Source: Ectocarpus siliculosus (taxonomy: Eukaryota > Sar > Phaeophyceae > Ectocarpales > Ectocarpaceae). Taken from it: a stretch of DNA of 64,000 bases. Numbering within the stretch: the first letter of the stretch is position 1; every line of letters begins with the position of its first letter. Of this stretch, positions 37,054-48,214 are shown one piece after another. The notes beneath the pieces are model-generated. The model made no database searches, had not been told where the DNA came from, and saw only the letters and a list, made by a program, of their open reading frames with translations. The DNA lies in assembly GCA_000310025.1 (NCBI GenBank), contig FN648395.1, forward strand, positions 192,401-256,400, in the 5' to 3' direction. Position numbers and translations under genes: made by a program.

Positions 37054-40000
37054 CTAGACGAGGTACACCCCGCTCCTTGTCATCTCACCACCACCACCAC
37101 CAGCGGCGGCCGCGGCGGCACCCGTCCGTGTTTCAACGCTGCCAGTGTCTTCCGCCGCCGTATTGTCACTAGCGCGAAATGACTGTCCCTGCCCACGCTC
37201 CCGATTCAGGACACTCTCGATCTTGCTCACGGTTTCATCGCCTTGCTGATGTTGGCCGCGCCGCGACGCCACGCTGGCGGAATCTGCAGCACCCGAAACC
37301 TTCATCCCATACACTTCGCCGTCCAAACAGTGCTCACGGGTTCGGGTTGTCTCTGTGTCTGTGCCCTGGTCGGGTAGTAGCCGCTCCCGGGCAGAAGAGG
37401 TTGGTTCCATGATGTCGACACCACCGGTCTCAGCGGGGGGCAAGTGCGGAGATACTCTGCGCGCGATTACAAGGGGATTGACGATAGGCGTGAGAGGTTG
37501 AGCCGTCCGTTTGGAGGAAGTTGCAGTGTTGGGAGTGACGTGTGTGAACACCCCCCCCATCCGCCCCCCCCGGTGTTTGCCATCGGGGCTGGGTTTTCGT
37601 CGCTTGGCAACGACGTTGTAAAACAAGCCCCCCCCTCGGTGTTTGCCATCGGGATTGGGTTTTCGTCGCTTGGCAACGACGTTGTAAAACAAGCCAACTC
37701 ACTTCGTGAACTCGGCAACCAGGTTACCTTTTTGACCTCTGTTTTTTTTCGGCGGTAACCATAATGGTGGTCGAGTAGATCATGTTGTGCGGGGTCGAGA
37801 ACCCTCAATCCGCGCAAAGGTGGATGATCGCACCACGTTGTGTTAAAATGGTCAAGCATCCTTGAGGCAGTTACACAGTGCTTATAACTGTCTCTGGAAA
37901 TGAGAGCACCAGAAAATAAATTAAGTCATACGCAGCTGTCATCCGTACGCAAGGAAGTAAGCACAAGATGCCGAACACCCTTGGCAGGATGCAGCGCACC
38001 CTTCATGCGACTCGCCGAATACCTAACGGAGCTTCGCGCTTGGTGATGTGAGAGCCTGGTCCGGTGAGAACCCGGCGTGCTCCGTCCCGGCTTTGTAGGG
38101 ATGCGAGGTCAATGGTCTAACGACTACGGCGTGCACGACTATGAGTACACCCCCCCCCCCCCCCCCACTAGTCAATGACCTAAGTGACCGTCATGAAAAA
38201 GCAGACGTTCCATCTTGTTGTCATCAGAGTCTGTGCAGCATCAGAGAGTACACGAAACACCCACGCCACGCAGGGAATCTCGCGCGCACCTGACTCTCCG
38301 ATCCACGAGGAACATGAGGTACATCCCCGTCTGCACTATCCCCGCCGCATACACAAGCGGATGGTGTCGGTACGCGTAATCGTTGTAGGACAAGTACACC
38401 CAGTTGAGAATATAGAGCGCTCGGTAGGCGCCCATCAGGGTCACATACGTCCCTGCGTTGTATTTCGAAAGAGGCCCGGCGAAAGAGCGTACAGGATGCG
38501 GCAATATCGTCAGGCGGCAAGGGGCAGGGTTGCAACAGGTGCTTGAATAAAAAGCGGGACCTTGTGAAACAGACTATGGCAGGCTTTGCGAAACAGAAAC
38601 GCCCCCAAAAAAGGCGCGTGGGTGCAGAACGTTATTCCTCGTCCACGGAAAGCCAATGAGAATCACATGGACAATATTCGGTATTTTCTTGACAACCTAT
38701 CCCAGATATGACCATCGTTCGCAAAGTCCACCGCGTCCTTCTGCAGAGACCATGCCAAGGTCGGACGGAACGAGGCTTCTTCGCTGAGCTTCTGAGCTGA
38801 GGGAAGACGGAGAGTAGCGGAGTAGGTTGCTTGCGATGCAAAGCCTTTGGAGCGTGCGCGGCTGTGCTTGAAACAACGCGCAGTCCCGCCTGGTGTGCCA
38901 GCTTTCAAATCGCGCTGTCTCCTGGACCAACTCAAGCACTCTGACCTCGCTTTCCACTGCTATTCCCGGCGTCCTCGAAGCAGCTTGGCAAACACAAGAA
39001 AAGGACCTGCTTGGGCCCTCAGCTGCCTGAGCAACGAAGCACATTAAACCCTTCGCCTTTCCCGCCTCGAAAAACAGACGTCACTGCTGTCGTCACTCAC
39101 ATCCCAGACGCCCGGCGTCCGTGCTGCCCCGGAACACGAGCAACTGTGGCACGACCGCCAGCGGCTCCAGCACTTCCGAGAAGTTCCACGCAAATCGGAG
39201 AACGCCAGGAAGGTAGTAGTGCTGTGTTCGTGCCATGCAGAACGGATGCTTCGGTGGTCAGCCAAACGTGCCGGCAAGTCCAGCAGAAATCTACGGGCAC
39301 AACCAGCTGAGAGCGTGGTAAGAGAAACGAGAAAGTTCAAAGGCTTCTCAGCGAGATTTAGGGTAGGAACACGTCTCGGCGACTGGTCATTCAGCACGTT
39401 CGACCACCAGTATGTTGCGTGAAGGAGGTCTTCCGTGTGTAAAACGATTCGGGAAATGTGGTCATGGTTGGGCTTGGCGTTGTTATGAATGTCACCCGAG
39501 TTTACAGGCTAGTGCCGCTTGGTGTCGCTTGCCTTCATGACTCTCCAGCATGCTGCCCTGCTCCCAAAGTTGTGTGGTTTCTGCCTTGTTCGTCTGTTTC
39601 AACCAACCACCAGTCGTCATGCCTAGAAACAATAGCATCCACTGAGACTCGATGTGCAGTATACGCCGAACGTTCTGTTGTTGATGGCAATACTTACTTT
39701 GCTTGCTCGTTGTCTCAATAGCCAACCTCCCATTCTAGACCTTGAATGCAGTCAACCAACAATATAAATCGGACGTGCTTAGGCAAAAAAAACGTAACAG
39801 GAGCAGGCATATCAAACCTTGCCAAGCAGGTTTTGCCACAATTGGACAATCACAGCCAGAACAATGCTCGGGACAATCCCGTGCATCCACAGACGGAAGC
39901 GGTCCTTGTCACGAAAATCAGAGGCGGGCACATGAAACCCAGAAGGCGACAGGGACAGACACAAAAATCGAGAGAAATGCGCGATAAGACGGAGATCGAA

Positions 40001-42960
40001 CGGGAAGTTAGGAATGGATAAATACGAGATGAGATGGAATTCGAACATTGACGTCGTGACATTTAAACTATTGGCTATAAATCCTAGACCTGACCTACAG
40101 ATGTTCCTTTTCCGCAGAACATTCTTTTCCTGGGCGAGTTTCTTTGCGGGACACAAGACACACGCCGACGAACCTCACTGGGGAGGCGAACGTCTGGATG
40201 CCGCCTTGTACGTCGGTACCGAAAGTCGCTTAGGCCAATGGTTACGGGGAGGGGTGGGGGGGGGTGCTGGCAATGCGGATACGGCAAACGAACGAAGTTG
40301 CCACGGAAATGTGACACATGGAGATGCAAAGCCAGCGTGTTGGTAGGGACTTTTTCCTACTCACCAAGGAGGCGTCGTATGAAGCCTTGAGAGACGGTCG
40401 GCTCTTGAGCATGCCAATAGTGAGTCCCGTCAGGAAGATGTGCGCTATCTTCATCACACTTTTGGGCGGAACCAAGGGATTTCCCACGCACAAAGTGCAA
40501 CAGGGAAGGGTGGCGTGGGGGAATGATTGATCTACTTGAGGCGTCGTCTTTCCTTTTGTCGCTAGGTTCGTTGATTGGGCGTCTTCGTGTGTTGATCGGT
40601 CGACTCGTTGACTGGTCGTTATAGTGTTCGGAAAACTCAATGATCAGTGATTCATCGGATGATTACATTGCTCGCTACATTTGCCGATCCTCGAAGATTT
40701 CTTCGGTCGGTCGGTTCGTTGCTTTGTCGGTTCGTTCTTAGGGTCCACTTGTTCGTTCGTCGGTCGATCTGATCGTCGATTGGTCGGTCCTTTGCCTCGC
40801 CGTTTCATATGCGGCGGCCGTTCGATGGTTGGTTGGCTTGTGGATTGGCCGTCTTGTGGATTGGTTGGCAAGCTACTTGGATCGGCGGATTCAGTTGACG
40901 CGCTGGCTGGCAGGTCAGGCATTGGAATTAGCCTGCTGTGGATGTCCGATACAGTCCCGCATCCTGCTCTAAACCCTTTTCTCGCGCAGTGTCTGTGTTC
41001 TCTCGAGTCTCGTGTGTTTGGATGGCACAGCCAGGCCAAAACCAAGGGTCCCCGGCTGGACTGATACTGTACGACAAGTGCATAACGAAAATAAACAACT
41101 ACGGGCGCACTCTGCGGTCGATGAAACTGTCCTTATAGGTCCGGTGGTCGACGTTCCTCGACAGTACCGTGAGGTCCATATGGGTCGCTGCACGTGGTAT
41201 ACTATGTGTTTCGCAAGCACTGAAAGAATCGCATGAAACAAATAGTCCGGGCGCTGCACGAAAGGGGCGTCTCATTCTAGTCCCCCGTTGACAATCAAAC
41301 GCCTTGAAGTTACATCTGCACCGCCGAACTTCGAAGGTCGAATCTTTCGTATGGATGGCCGCCTAGCCTTCCATTTTCTGCTACACCCCCCGCCACACAA
41401 ACAGTTGCAGAATGTCCGTGTTGCGAAACAGAGAGAGAAATGCATATAGCTGAGCTGGGAAAAATAGAAGTGATAGAGATTTGAGGCACGGAAAGCTCGG
41501 GGGAAAATAAGTGGGCTGGAAAGGCGGGAAGGAAAATACTTCGTACCGCCAAACATAGAATATAATTTACCCACCCCGACCCGACCGCATTGATCGAGTC
41601 TTTGCCAAGTTTCCTGTCTATAGAGAGGATAGCCGAGCGGAGCGGTGGGTGGGTCCGTTACAGGAAACCTCGGGCCGTACATCTTCTAGATTCCCATGCC
41701 CAGCAGAAGGATCAGGGGGGTGGGGTGGATTAATTTACGCCTGTACCTTGTGGTTTGACTGCCGCAGCATTGCCAGCCGCTACTCACTACGGTCGCATTG
41801 CGTTTTCGACCTTGCCGCTACTTCTCTCACCTGTTGTACCAAGAAGAAAAAACATATAGCAAGTCCGAGTACCGCGTCAAGAAGACCACCATGTATAGCT
41901 CTTGCATCTTGAGTGACACACCTGGACAAGGCAGAAAAATGCAACAAGAACAACGTTGTGTGCCGACCTGGATTCAACTTGCCAAACGAAGTCTTGCCCT
42001 GTCTGTGCTAGTAGTGCCGAATTACGCAGTCTTCCCTTTGTCCGTGCAGTATTGACCACAAAGCAGTGAAATCGCTCTTGCCCTGACCACCAAAAAAATA
42101 GGCTGGCAAACCAAGGGAAGAAAAAACCAGAAACCGGCAGCTGTGCGGGGGAGGACCAATAGATCGACCGGAAGAGTACCCCACAGTTGGCACAGCTTTG
42201 CACCGTCTTTCGCTGAAACTTTGCCGTCGCCTCCGTTCTTCCCGTGTGGCGAGTCGACCGCATTCGTGTATAATGCCAAGAGAGCACATGGCACTTCTAC
42301 GCTCAGATTGGTGACGTACTAACAGGCCATGCCAAAACATATCCCAAAGATAGGCATCTAAATCCCAAAGTCTAATAATGAGCCGCGGGGCGCGACAGCC
42401 GCGATCGTTTTTCCCTTCATCCGGGGAGGGAAGCAAGGGTCGTAAGTATCGGTCGTGTGCAAACGCGAAGCAGGGGCCGACACTTGATATCCGTGAAGCC
42501 CAAATGCATTCCTTTTCGACCCAACCAAGACTTATAGGGCACCGATTGACGATCTGTTGGCTTCGGAGGAGGAAGAAAACAAGGTCACGATTTGTCAACA
42601 CCGGTTTGGTTCTGCTCCGACAAGAGATGCCCGTGCTACACGGGCATTGTCCCGAAAAATCGTAGGTGGGAGATACCCCGGGAGTCGCCAAGTTTCATGG
42701 GGAAGCACAAACCGGATATGTCACGCACGCGATTCAAACCAGGAGGGAAAGAGGCAAACCCTCAGCTCGAAGTAGGGCACATCCACAGAATCACACCCAC
42801 CCGCCCTTGCCCAATCCCGTATGTGCAAGCATAGCAGTGACCGTAGGCCTGATGCCCGCTCTCTGACTACGCAACAAGGAATGTTGACGATACGCTTCTT
42901 GCCGTTGGAATCTCACGATGATGCGTAAAAATAAGATACGGTATATGGGAGTCATTGCTT

Positions 42961-42999
<39 letters not shown>

Positions 43000-43862
43000 C
43001 AGCAGAGAGCGAAGTCGAGGCTTTGGTGCTGTTGACGCAGCCGCCAGAAGAGACCCAGTACGAAGGTATGATGTCTTTCGCCGGACAGTAATAGGGCGGG
43101 GGACGAGGGAAGCCAACAAACGACGCCACCTCCAGCAAGCGATGAGAAATCAGACTGAGATGATGAGCAACGGGTCCACTCGGGGGAACGGTTAGGGCTG
43201 GCTGCTTGAACACTGTACTGTTCTGCGGTCGCTTTCTACACCTCACTACCCAATGGCCTCTGTCTACAGCAAGTAGTTGTGTCTGCCACCGCTATTCACT
43301 TATGCCGGCGGCAGTGCTGTTAAGCGCCGATCATTTGGTGGTATTGTTGTAGCAGGGGGAGTGTGCCACGGGGTGTTTGTATTTTCCTGCGTCGTTGGCG
43401 TGTTGGTGTACAGCAGTAGCACTGGACACCTGCGGGGAGCGTATGCACCAGTCTTGAGGATCCGCTCGAATATATCCGGATACACGTCAAGGAGGTGCAG
43501 ACGTTATCCGGGTGTGCGTGTTTGCTGCCTGGAAGCAGCGTACGTTGCACACCATCGCAAACTCTACTGCAAAGTATTGAGTCGTGCCTCGCTGCTCTTT
43601 CCCGCCCTCTGTATGTATGATACATGATACATCGCTGCATCCATGGATGTCTACACAACAACAGCAGTACCTGGGAACCTTATCAAGCCGCATTCTGTCA
43701 GCTGTTGCAACACAGCAGGCGTCCGTAGTCGTCAGTCAGTAGAGGCATGAATTCACATGTAGCCTCACCTGCGGCACTCCGGGAGGTATGCAGCTTATAT
43801 GGTAGTAGCACCGTTGCCGCCAGGTGGGACATGTCCCCGAGGAACTCGAAAATGTTCATCAT
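37054..43862 (-). CDS. ERD2/KDEL-receptor-related Golgi membrane protein with long C-terminal tail
   Basis: Seven-helix protein of the ER-lumen-retention receptor family, which cycles between Golgi and ER. Exons: 43862-43769 (MMNIFEFLGDMSHLAATVLL, matching the ERD2 start), 40458-40365 (VMKIAHIFLTGLTIGML, then LKASYD), 39904-39848 (DRFRLWMHGIVPSIVLAVI; donor weak, or 39854), 39221-39101 (AWNFSEVLEPLAVVPQL), 38452-38290 (GAYRALYILNWVYL ... GIVQTGMYLMFLVD) and 37456-37054. One exon of about 90-100 nt (residues GKSQ to YNTS in ERD2) is missing between 43769 and 40458; phase requires it. The last exon joins in phase after a good pyrimidine tract. It adds about 133 polar residues (ERLLPDQGTDTETTRTREH and a poly-Ala/Gly stretch) where classical ERD2 stops, so it is less certain than the rest. 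Several residues known to bind the KDEL signal appear replaced (see findings), so a plant-type ERD2-related protein fits better than a true KDEL receptor. Confidence 0.85.
37571..38166 (+). mobile_element. Retroposon-like repeat, copy B
   Basis: Lies in the last intron of the ERD2-related gene, antisense to it. It starts with a ~55-bp partial unit (GTTTGCCATCGGGG ... TTGTAAAACAAGCC), seven C, then the full unit from about 37632, and ends GAGTACA plus 17 C at 38150-38166. The left flank is also C-rich (37552-37559 and 37563-37571). It is about 90% identical by eye to copy C along its length. Confidence 0.7.
42962..43003. repeat. (AGC)n microsatellite
   Basis: About 14 AGC units in an intron of the ERD2-related gene. 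It produces a poly-Ala frame on the minus strand that is not a gene. Confidence 0.9.
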
Positions 43863-44789
43863 GGTGTCAGTGCTCTCGCAAAGCAAACCATGCGCTGTTT
43901 CCACGCAAACCATCGCTTGCTGTCGCCAGAGCAATACGTCAGAGACCCTAGATGAAGTCTGTACGTAAGATTGAACAGTGCGACCTCGGCTGGACGTTCA
44001 ACTACCCACTTTTGCAAGCGCCACAGCCGTCAGTTGTCCTCAGCCACGCTTGGTGGTAAGCGACTGGGTGTTGGTCTTGTAAAAGTCTGTTTCTCAATGT
44101 CTCACGAAAAACCTTGCGGCCAACCAAAGGTTCGGGTGCCGGTTCGGGTGGGCCCTCACGGACGGAACCGCCGCATCCGCACACGTGCGAGCTGAGAACT
44201 GAGCAGCAACCCCTTTCGCATGTTTGCATCACAGATCCCTCTCATCTAGCTGAATTTGATGCCTTTCGGCGTGAAAAACTGGATAAATCAAAATCCTCTT
44301 AGCACCGGCATCGCGCAAGACTCACTACGTTAAGTGGAACTCTTGGGAGAGACAGAAAAACATGCGGGTCGACAGAGCATCTGCATAGAGCGGCAACAAG
44401 AGAAACGTAACAAATCAGACGGAAGCTACTGTAGACACCGAACTACATAGGGCGTCAGAGTAGAGGGTTCCTCAGCCTCCGACCTATCTATGTGATAAAT
44501 GCTGCTTCTAGACTGTCTATTTTGGGCTCTGACGAACTTGCTTCCCTAACAACTCCGGAGCCAGTCAGAGACGCGATCAGCTCCGATTAAGAGGGATTCC
44601 GAGAATCGCGTGCCATACTGGGTAAGACAACTCTGCATCGTGCAACTCCTGGAACGATTTTGTTACGAGCGTCGGGCTCGACAAGGGGTAACACTATCTG
44701 GAATCTCCTCGCTCTCCTCACTTATCGTCTTGTTGGCCATGTTGTAGACGCCACTTGTATGTTCAAGCCGTCTCGTGTGCGATAAGTAC
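43863..44789. other. Intergenic, no gene seen
   Basis: 5' flank of the ERD2-related gene on its right-hand side. No supported frame. Confidence 0.5.
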
Positions 44790-45456
44790 CTTGTCGATTT
44801 TCGACACATCGTCCATGGCGGGAGGAAACGTCACGCAAACGTGTGTGGGTGTGCGTTTGGGTTCTACCGTAGAGCATTGATAGCCCCCTTCTAAAAAAAA
44901 CTGGTTGATTGACCACATGCAAGAATGACAAGCATATGGATGCTGGATACGTACATATGACGTCGTCTCCCGTGCAGCAGTATTGGAGGAAAACGTATGA
45001 CTTCCAATAAGCGCATACCCTCTGGCTCCAACGCAATGGCTGAACTACGGCGAAGCTGAGGTTCCTCAGAATGGCTGTCACAACCGCTTCTTGCGAAATC
45101 ACGTTGTAGTAGTTCTTAAACCAGTTCTGCCGGGTAGGAACTCCAATCTGTGGTCACATAGAAGGGTCCCTCCCCTTGATAACCTCTGCCCAGCCTTCGA
45201 TTATATACGCGGTAGGAGTGCAGAACTCTCTTCCCTCAATGCGTACGCACCAATTGCAGTAGCGCTTTCTACAATCAGGAACGGAAGCGAGAAAATAATT
45301 CCCTTTGCAAGAACAGAGAGGGAGTGGGAGGTGTTTTTGCAGTACTGATCCGACACGAGCACCCCGCGTTTCCTGCTGCATTGAGGACTGCCATGGAAAC
45401 CCTCTGAACTGGACAACCGCTAGAGTTACCACCGCAACAAAAAAGAAAGGGGACAT
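44790..45456 (-). CDS. Candidate secreted or membrane protein, fragmentary model
   Basis: Two exons have good splice sites and phase 0 on both sides: 45147-45019 (reads NWFKNYYNVISQEAVVTAIL, then AVVQPLRWSQR) and 44900-44790 (reads GGYQCSTVEPKRTPTHVCVT, then MDDVSKIDK). Upstream, a 100-aa frame starting at 45456 begins with a signal-peptide-like stretch (MSPFFFVAVVTLAVVQ) and has seven Cys (CSC, then DCRKRYCNWC). The gap between that frame and the first exon is only about 36 nt, too short for a normal intron, so the join is not solved. No family recognised. Confidence 0.3.
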
Positions 45457-46044
45457 GAATAGCGTATCGTTGCTGATGGCTGTGTCACTGTAGATCCTGC
45501 ATCAAAAACCTTCCAGCATATTACATGCGATAATGATTTATTTGCCGGGTGAACGTGACAACATACATTGATGAATGTGCCGGCCCAGGTCCGGTGAACA
45601 CTTGTGCGTGAGGCAAGATCGGATGTGTGGTGAGTTCAAGCGACATCATATGAGACAGCACAAAGCCTGTGTGAATATTGTATGTTACGAACAGAGGCCA
45701 CTAAAGTTCTAGTCCACGCTCCACAGCAGTACAATGTTCAAACCCTTCTGGTGTCGTGTTTCCAAGCCATCAGCCTCGCCGTGTGCTTTCGACGCATCAT
45801 CACCTATTCACTTTGAACACGAATGACAGTACAAGTTAACAGACCTCGAAAAGCTTCAATCAGGGCAGGGTGTGTGAGAGGGCGGACCCGTGCCCGCAGG
45901 TGGGATTGTATTGTTGTCGGCAGACGCACAGTTCTCGAGAGCGAGTCGTACCGTCGCTGCTAAACAAGGCAAGAATTTTGACGCCACCAACACCAACACG
46001 TGAAGGAATGGACTACTTCTCACTTGGTTCGCTTAAGCCGCCAG
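45457..46044. other. Intergenic, no gene seen
   Basis: No supported frame or repeat. Confidence 0.45.
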
Positions 46045-46601
46045 ACCCTCCATTATGGAAACAGAATCTTGCAAATATATCTTGGCATTTTGACCCAAGA
46101 TTTGCTCACAATATATCTCCGCCAAGATTTGCAGTATCGCGATTTATGGGGGAAATATCTTGAATGTTGAAAAAGCGGCGTGTTGTTCCTCTCTTCTGCT
46201 TGAAGTTGATAAAGGCACAACGGCCACTTGGTCCACAGAAAATGCCGAGGTATGGCGAAAAGTGAGCATGACGCAGTTGTACAAGGGGCGTCCCCCCCCC
46301 AGCTGTATTGCCTCAACACTGTGGGTGGATACTAGCGATGGGCGCCTACCTGGGGTGCAAAATAGAAGCCGTTTGCCCACGAGCTCATGTCAAGCGGAGA
46401 AACAAACTTGTTTCATTGCTGTCCAACTGACAAGAAAGTGCATCAACCCGAGGCCGATGACACCCATGCACGTATCTCACTATGTGGCAGGCGTACCGAG
46501 GTCAAACCTCCCGCGCTGTCATCTACACTCACGGATTTGTCTCGGGTGCAAACGGGTTGGGTGTGGGGTAATTCGATGAAGAGATAGAAGCGTCGTACAC
46601 G

Positions 46602-47283
46602 ACAGAGCAGTGTTGGCAAAACGTCCCTCCTCTATTTTTCTACTTCAAAATAAAGTACTCTGTGAACGGTCCCTCGACAGACTGGTGACGACGCACGTGG
46701 CACGAGCCAGGGCAAATACGCATTTTTTTCGACCGCCTCGGTTGTTTTCGTTCGCTGTCGGCGCCCGTGGCGCCGACACAATGACGCCAGGGTGCGTTAG
46801 AGACCCTTGCGAGTGTGCCACGTGCAGATTTCATGGCGCTATGGACGATTAGGTTGACTGACCTTCGGTGATCGCGCCGCACCCAGGCAAGATTTGTTAC
46901 GCCGCCTATAGAAGCCGAAATCAAACCATTAGACTAGTCAGCGCTGACTAGTCTAATGGTTTGATTTCGGCTTCTATAGGCGGCGTAACAAATCTTGCCT
47001 GGGTGCGGCGCGATCACCGAAGGTCAGTCAACCTAATCGTCCATAGCGCCATGAAATCTGCACGTGGCACACTCGCAAGGGTCTCTAACGCACCCTGGCG
47101 TCATTGTGTCGGCGCCACGGGCGCCGACAGCGAACGAAAACAACCGAGGCGGTCGAAAAAAATGCGTATTTGCCCTGGCTCGTGCCACGTGCGTCGTCAC
47201 CAGTCTGTCGAGGGACCGTTCACAGAGTACTTTATTTTGAAGTAGAAAAATAGAGGAGGGACGTTTTGCCAACACTGCTCTGT
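46602..47283. repeat. Perfect inverted repeat, arms of at least 341 bp, no spacer
   Basis: Centre between 46942 and 46943. Every base checked is mirrored, and the right arm stops only because the N run begins at 47284. The frames 46924-46640 (minus) and 46961-47245 (plus) encode the same 94 residues because of this. This is either a very recent inverted duplication or an assembly artefact at the gap. Confidence 0.9.
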
Positions 47284-47563
47284 NNNNNNNNNNNNNNNNN
47301 NNNNNNNNNNNNNNNNNNNNNNNNNNNNNNNNNNNNNNNNNNNNNNNNNNNNNNNNNNNNNNNNNNNNNNNNNNNNNNNNNNNAATCAAACCATTAGACT
47401 AGTCAGCGACGGAAGGACTCGTGGACCCTGGAACATTCTGCAGGATGTGGGTGGCGAGCGATATGAAGCGAAATAAAGATTGGACGGATAGTAGCGCTGG
47501 CAAGGGGAGTCACCCTCCTCGGAAGTGAAAGTGACGGGGCTCACGAACCCCACGACTAACTTT

Positions 47564-47630
47564 TATAGAAGCCGAAATCAAACCATTAGACTAGTCAGCC
47601 TAGTCTAATGGTTTGATTTCGGCTTCTATA
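47564..47630. repeat. Short perfect inverted repeat of the same 36-mer
   Basis: TATAGAAGCCGAAATCAAAC... and its complement lie head to head with about five bases between, repeating the ends of the palindrome arms. A third partial copy is at 47384-47407, right after the gap. Confidence 0.9.
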
Positions 47631-47830
47631 CGCCTCAAGATTTGTCGGAAGGCTCGTTTCGACAGGTCTTGGGCCAAGATTTGTTCGAAACGGCAGATTT
47701 CGGGCGTCGAAAAATCTTGTCCAAGATATATCGGAAGATTTCGCCCCCATAAATCGTGAAACTGGCAGATCTTGGCCAAGATCAAGATTTATCGACAAGA
47801 TTTTGTTCCCATAAATCGGGGTCTCACGAC

Positions 47831-48214
47831 AACAGACTGGTCTTGCCGAAAAGTGGTTTTCGTGATCCATGGAACACCCTAAAAAATGCCATACCTCTAC
47901 CAAGTGGCCTTGCCGAAAGGTCTCAAGACAGAGCTGGTAGAGCACGGAGACACGAAATCTTCACAACAAAGCAAAGATGTGTGGATGCAACTCAAATTGG
48001 GTGCCCCGTTATCGAAAATAGTGTGGGGAGAGTCTCGGCGGAGACTAGGCGAACAGCTTCTTGTACTCATCCCCTCCTCCTCTGTTGAAAAAAAAACAGA
48101 TTTATTCCCCGGTAGCCATACAACAATCGCCGTTGTGAGAGTTTCTCAACAAGACGAAAAAAGGCTGCGCGCGGTCAAAAAGAAGGTACACCAGCGAAAC
48201 AATGCCCTCGCGGT
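47831..48214. other. Short intergenic stretch, no gene seen
   Basis: Lies between the inverted-repeat element and the stop codon of the biotin protein ligase gene; its 3' UTR should be here. Confidence 0.5.

Larger units (their letters stand above)
46045..47830. mobile_element. Inverted-repeat element rich in CAAGATTT, surrounding a palindrome
   Basis: 46050-46165 and 47650-47820 are diverged inverted copies. Both hold CCCCCATAAATCG next to AAGATAT/AAGATTT, and both end near AAGATT(C/T)TGTT(T/C)CCATAA. The motif CAAGATTT or its complement occurs about a dozen times in the two ends. Between them lie the palindrome, a gap and several copies of the 36-mer beginning TATAGAAGCCGAAATCAAAC. No transposase frame is visible. 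A foldback-type element is one reading. Confidence 0.5.

Noticed and set aside
38453..38504. Upstream in-frame extension of the ERD2-related exon (reads PHPVRSFAG)
   Set aside because: No acceptor precedes it. The acceptor AACGCAG at 38453 gives the right phase and matches the family better.
46640..47245. Two identical 94-aa ORFs in opposite orientation as a duplicated gene
   Set aside because: They are the two arms of the palindrome; there is no independent coding evidence.
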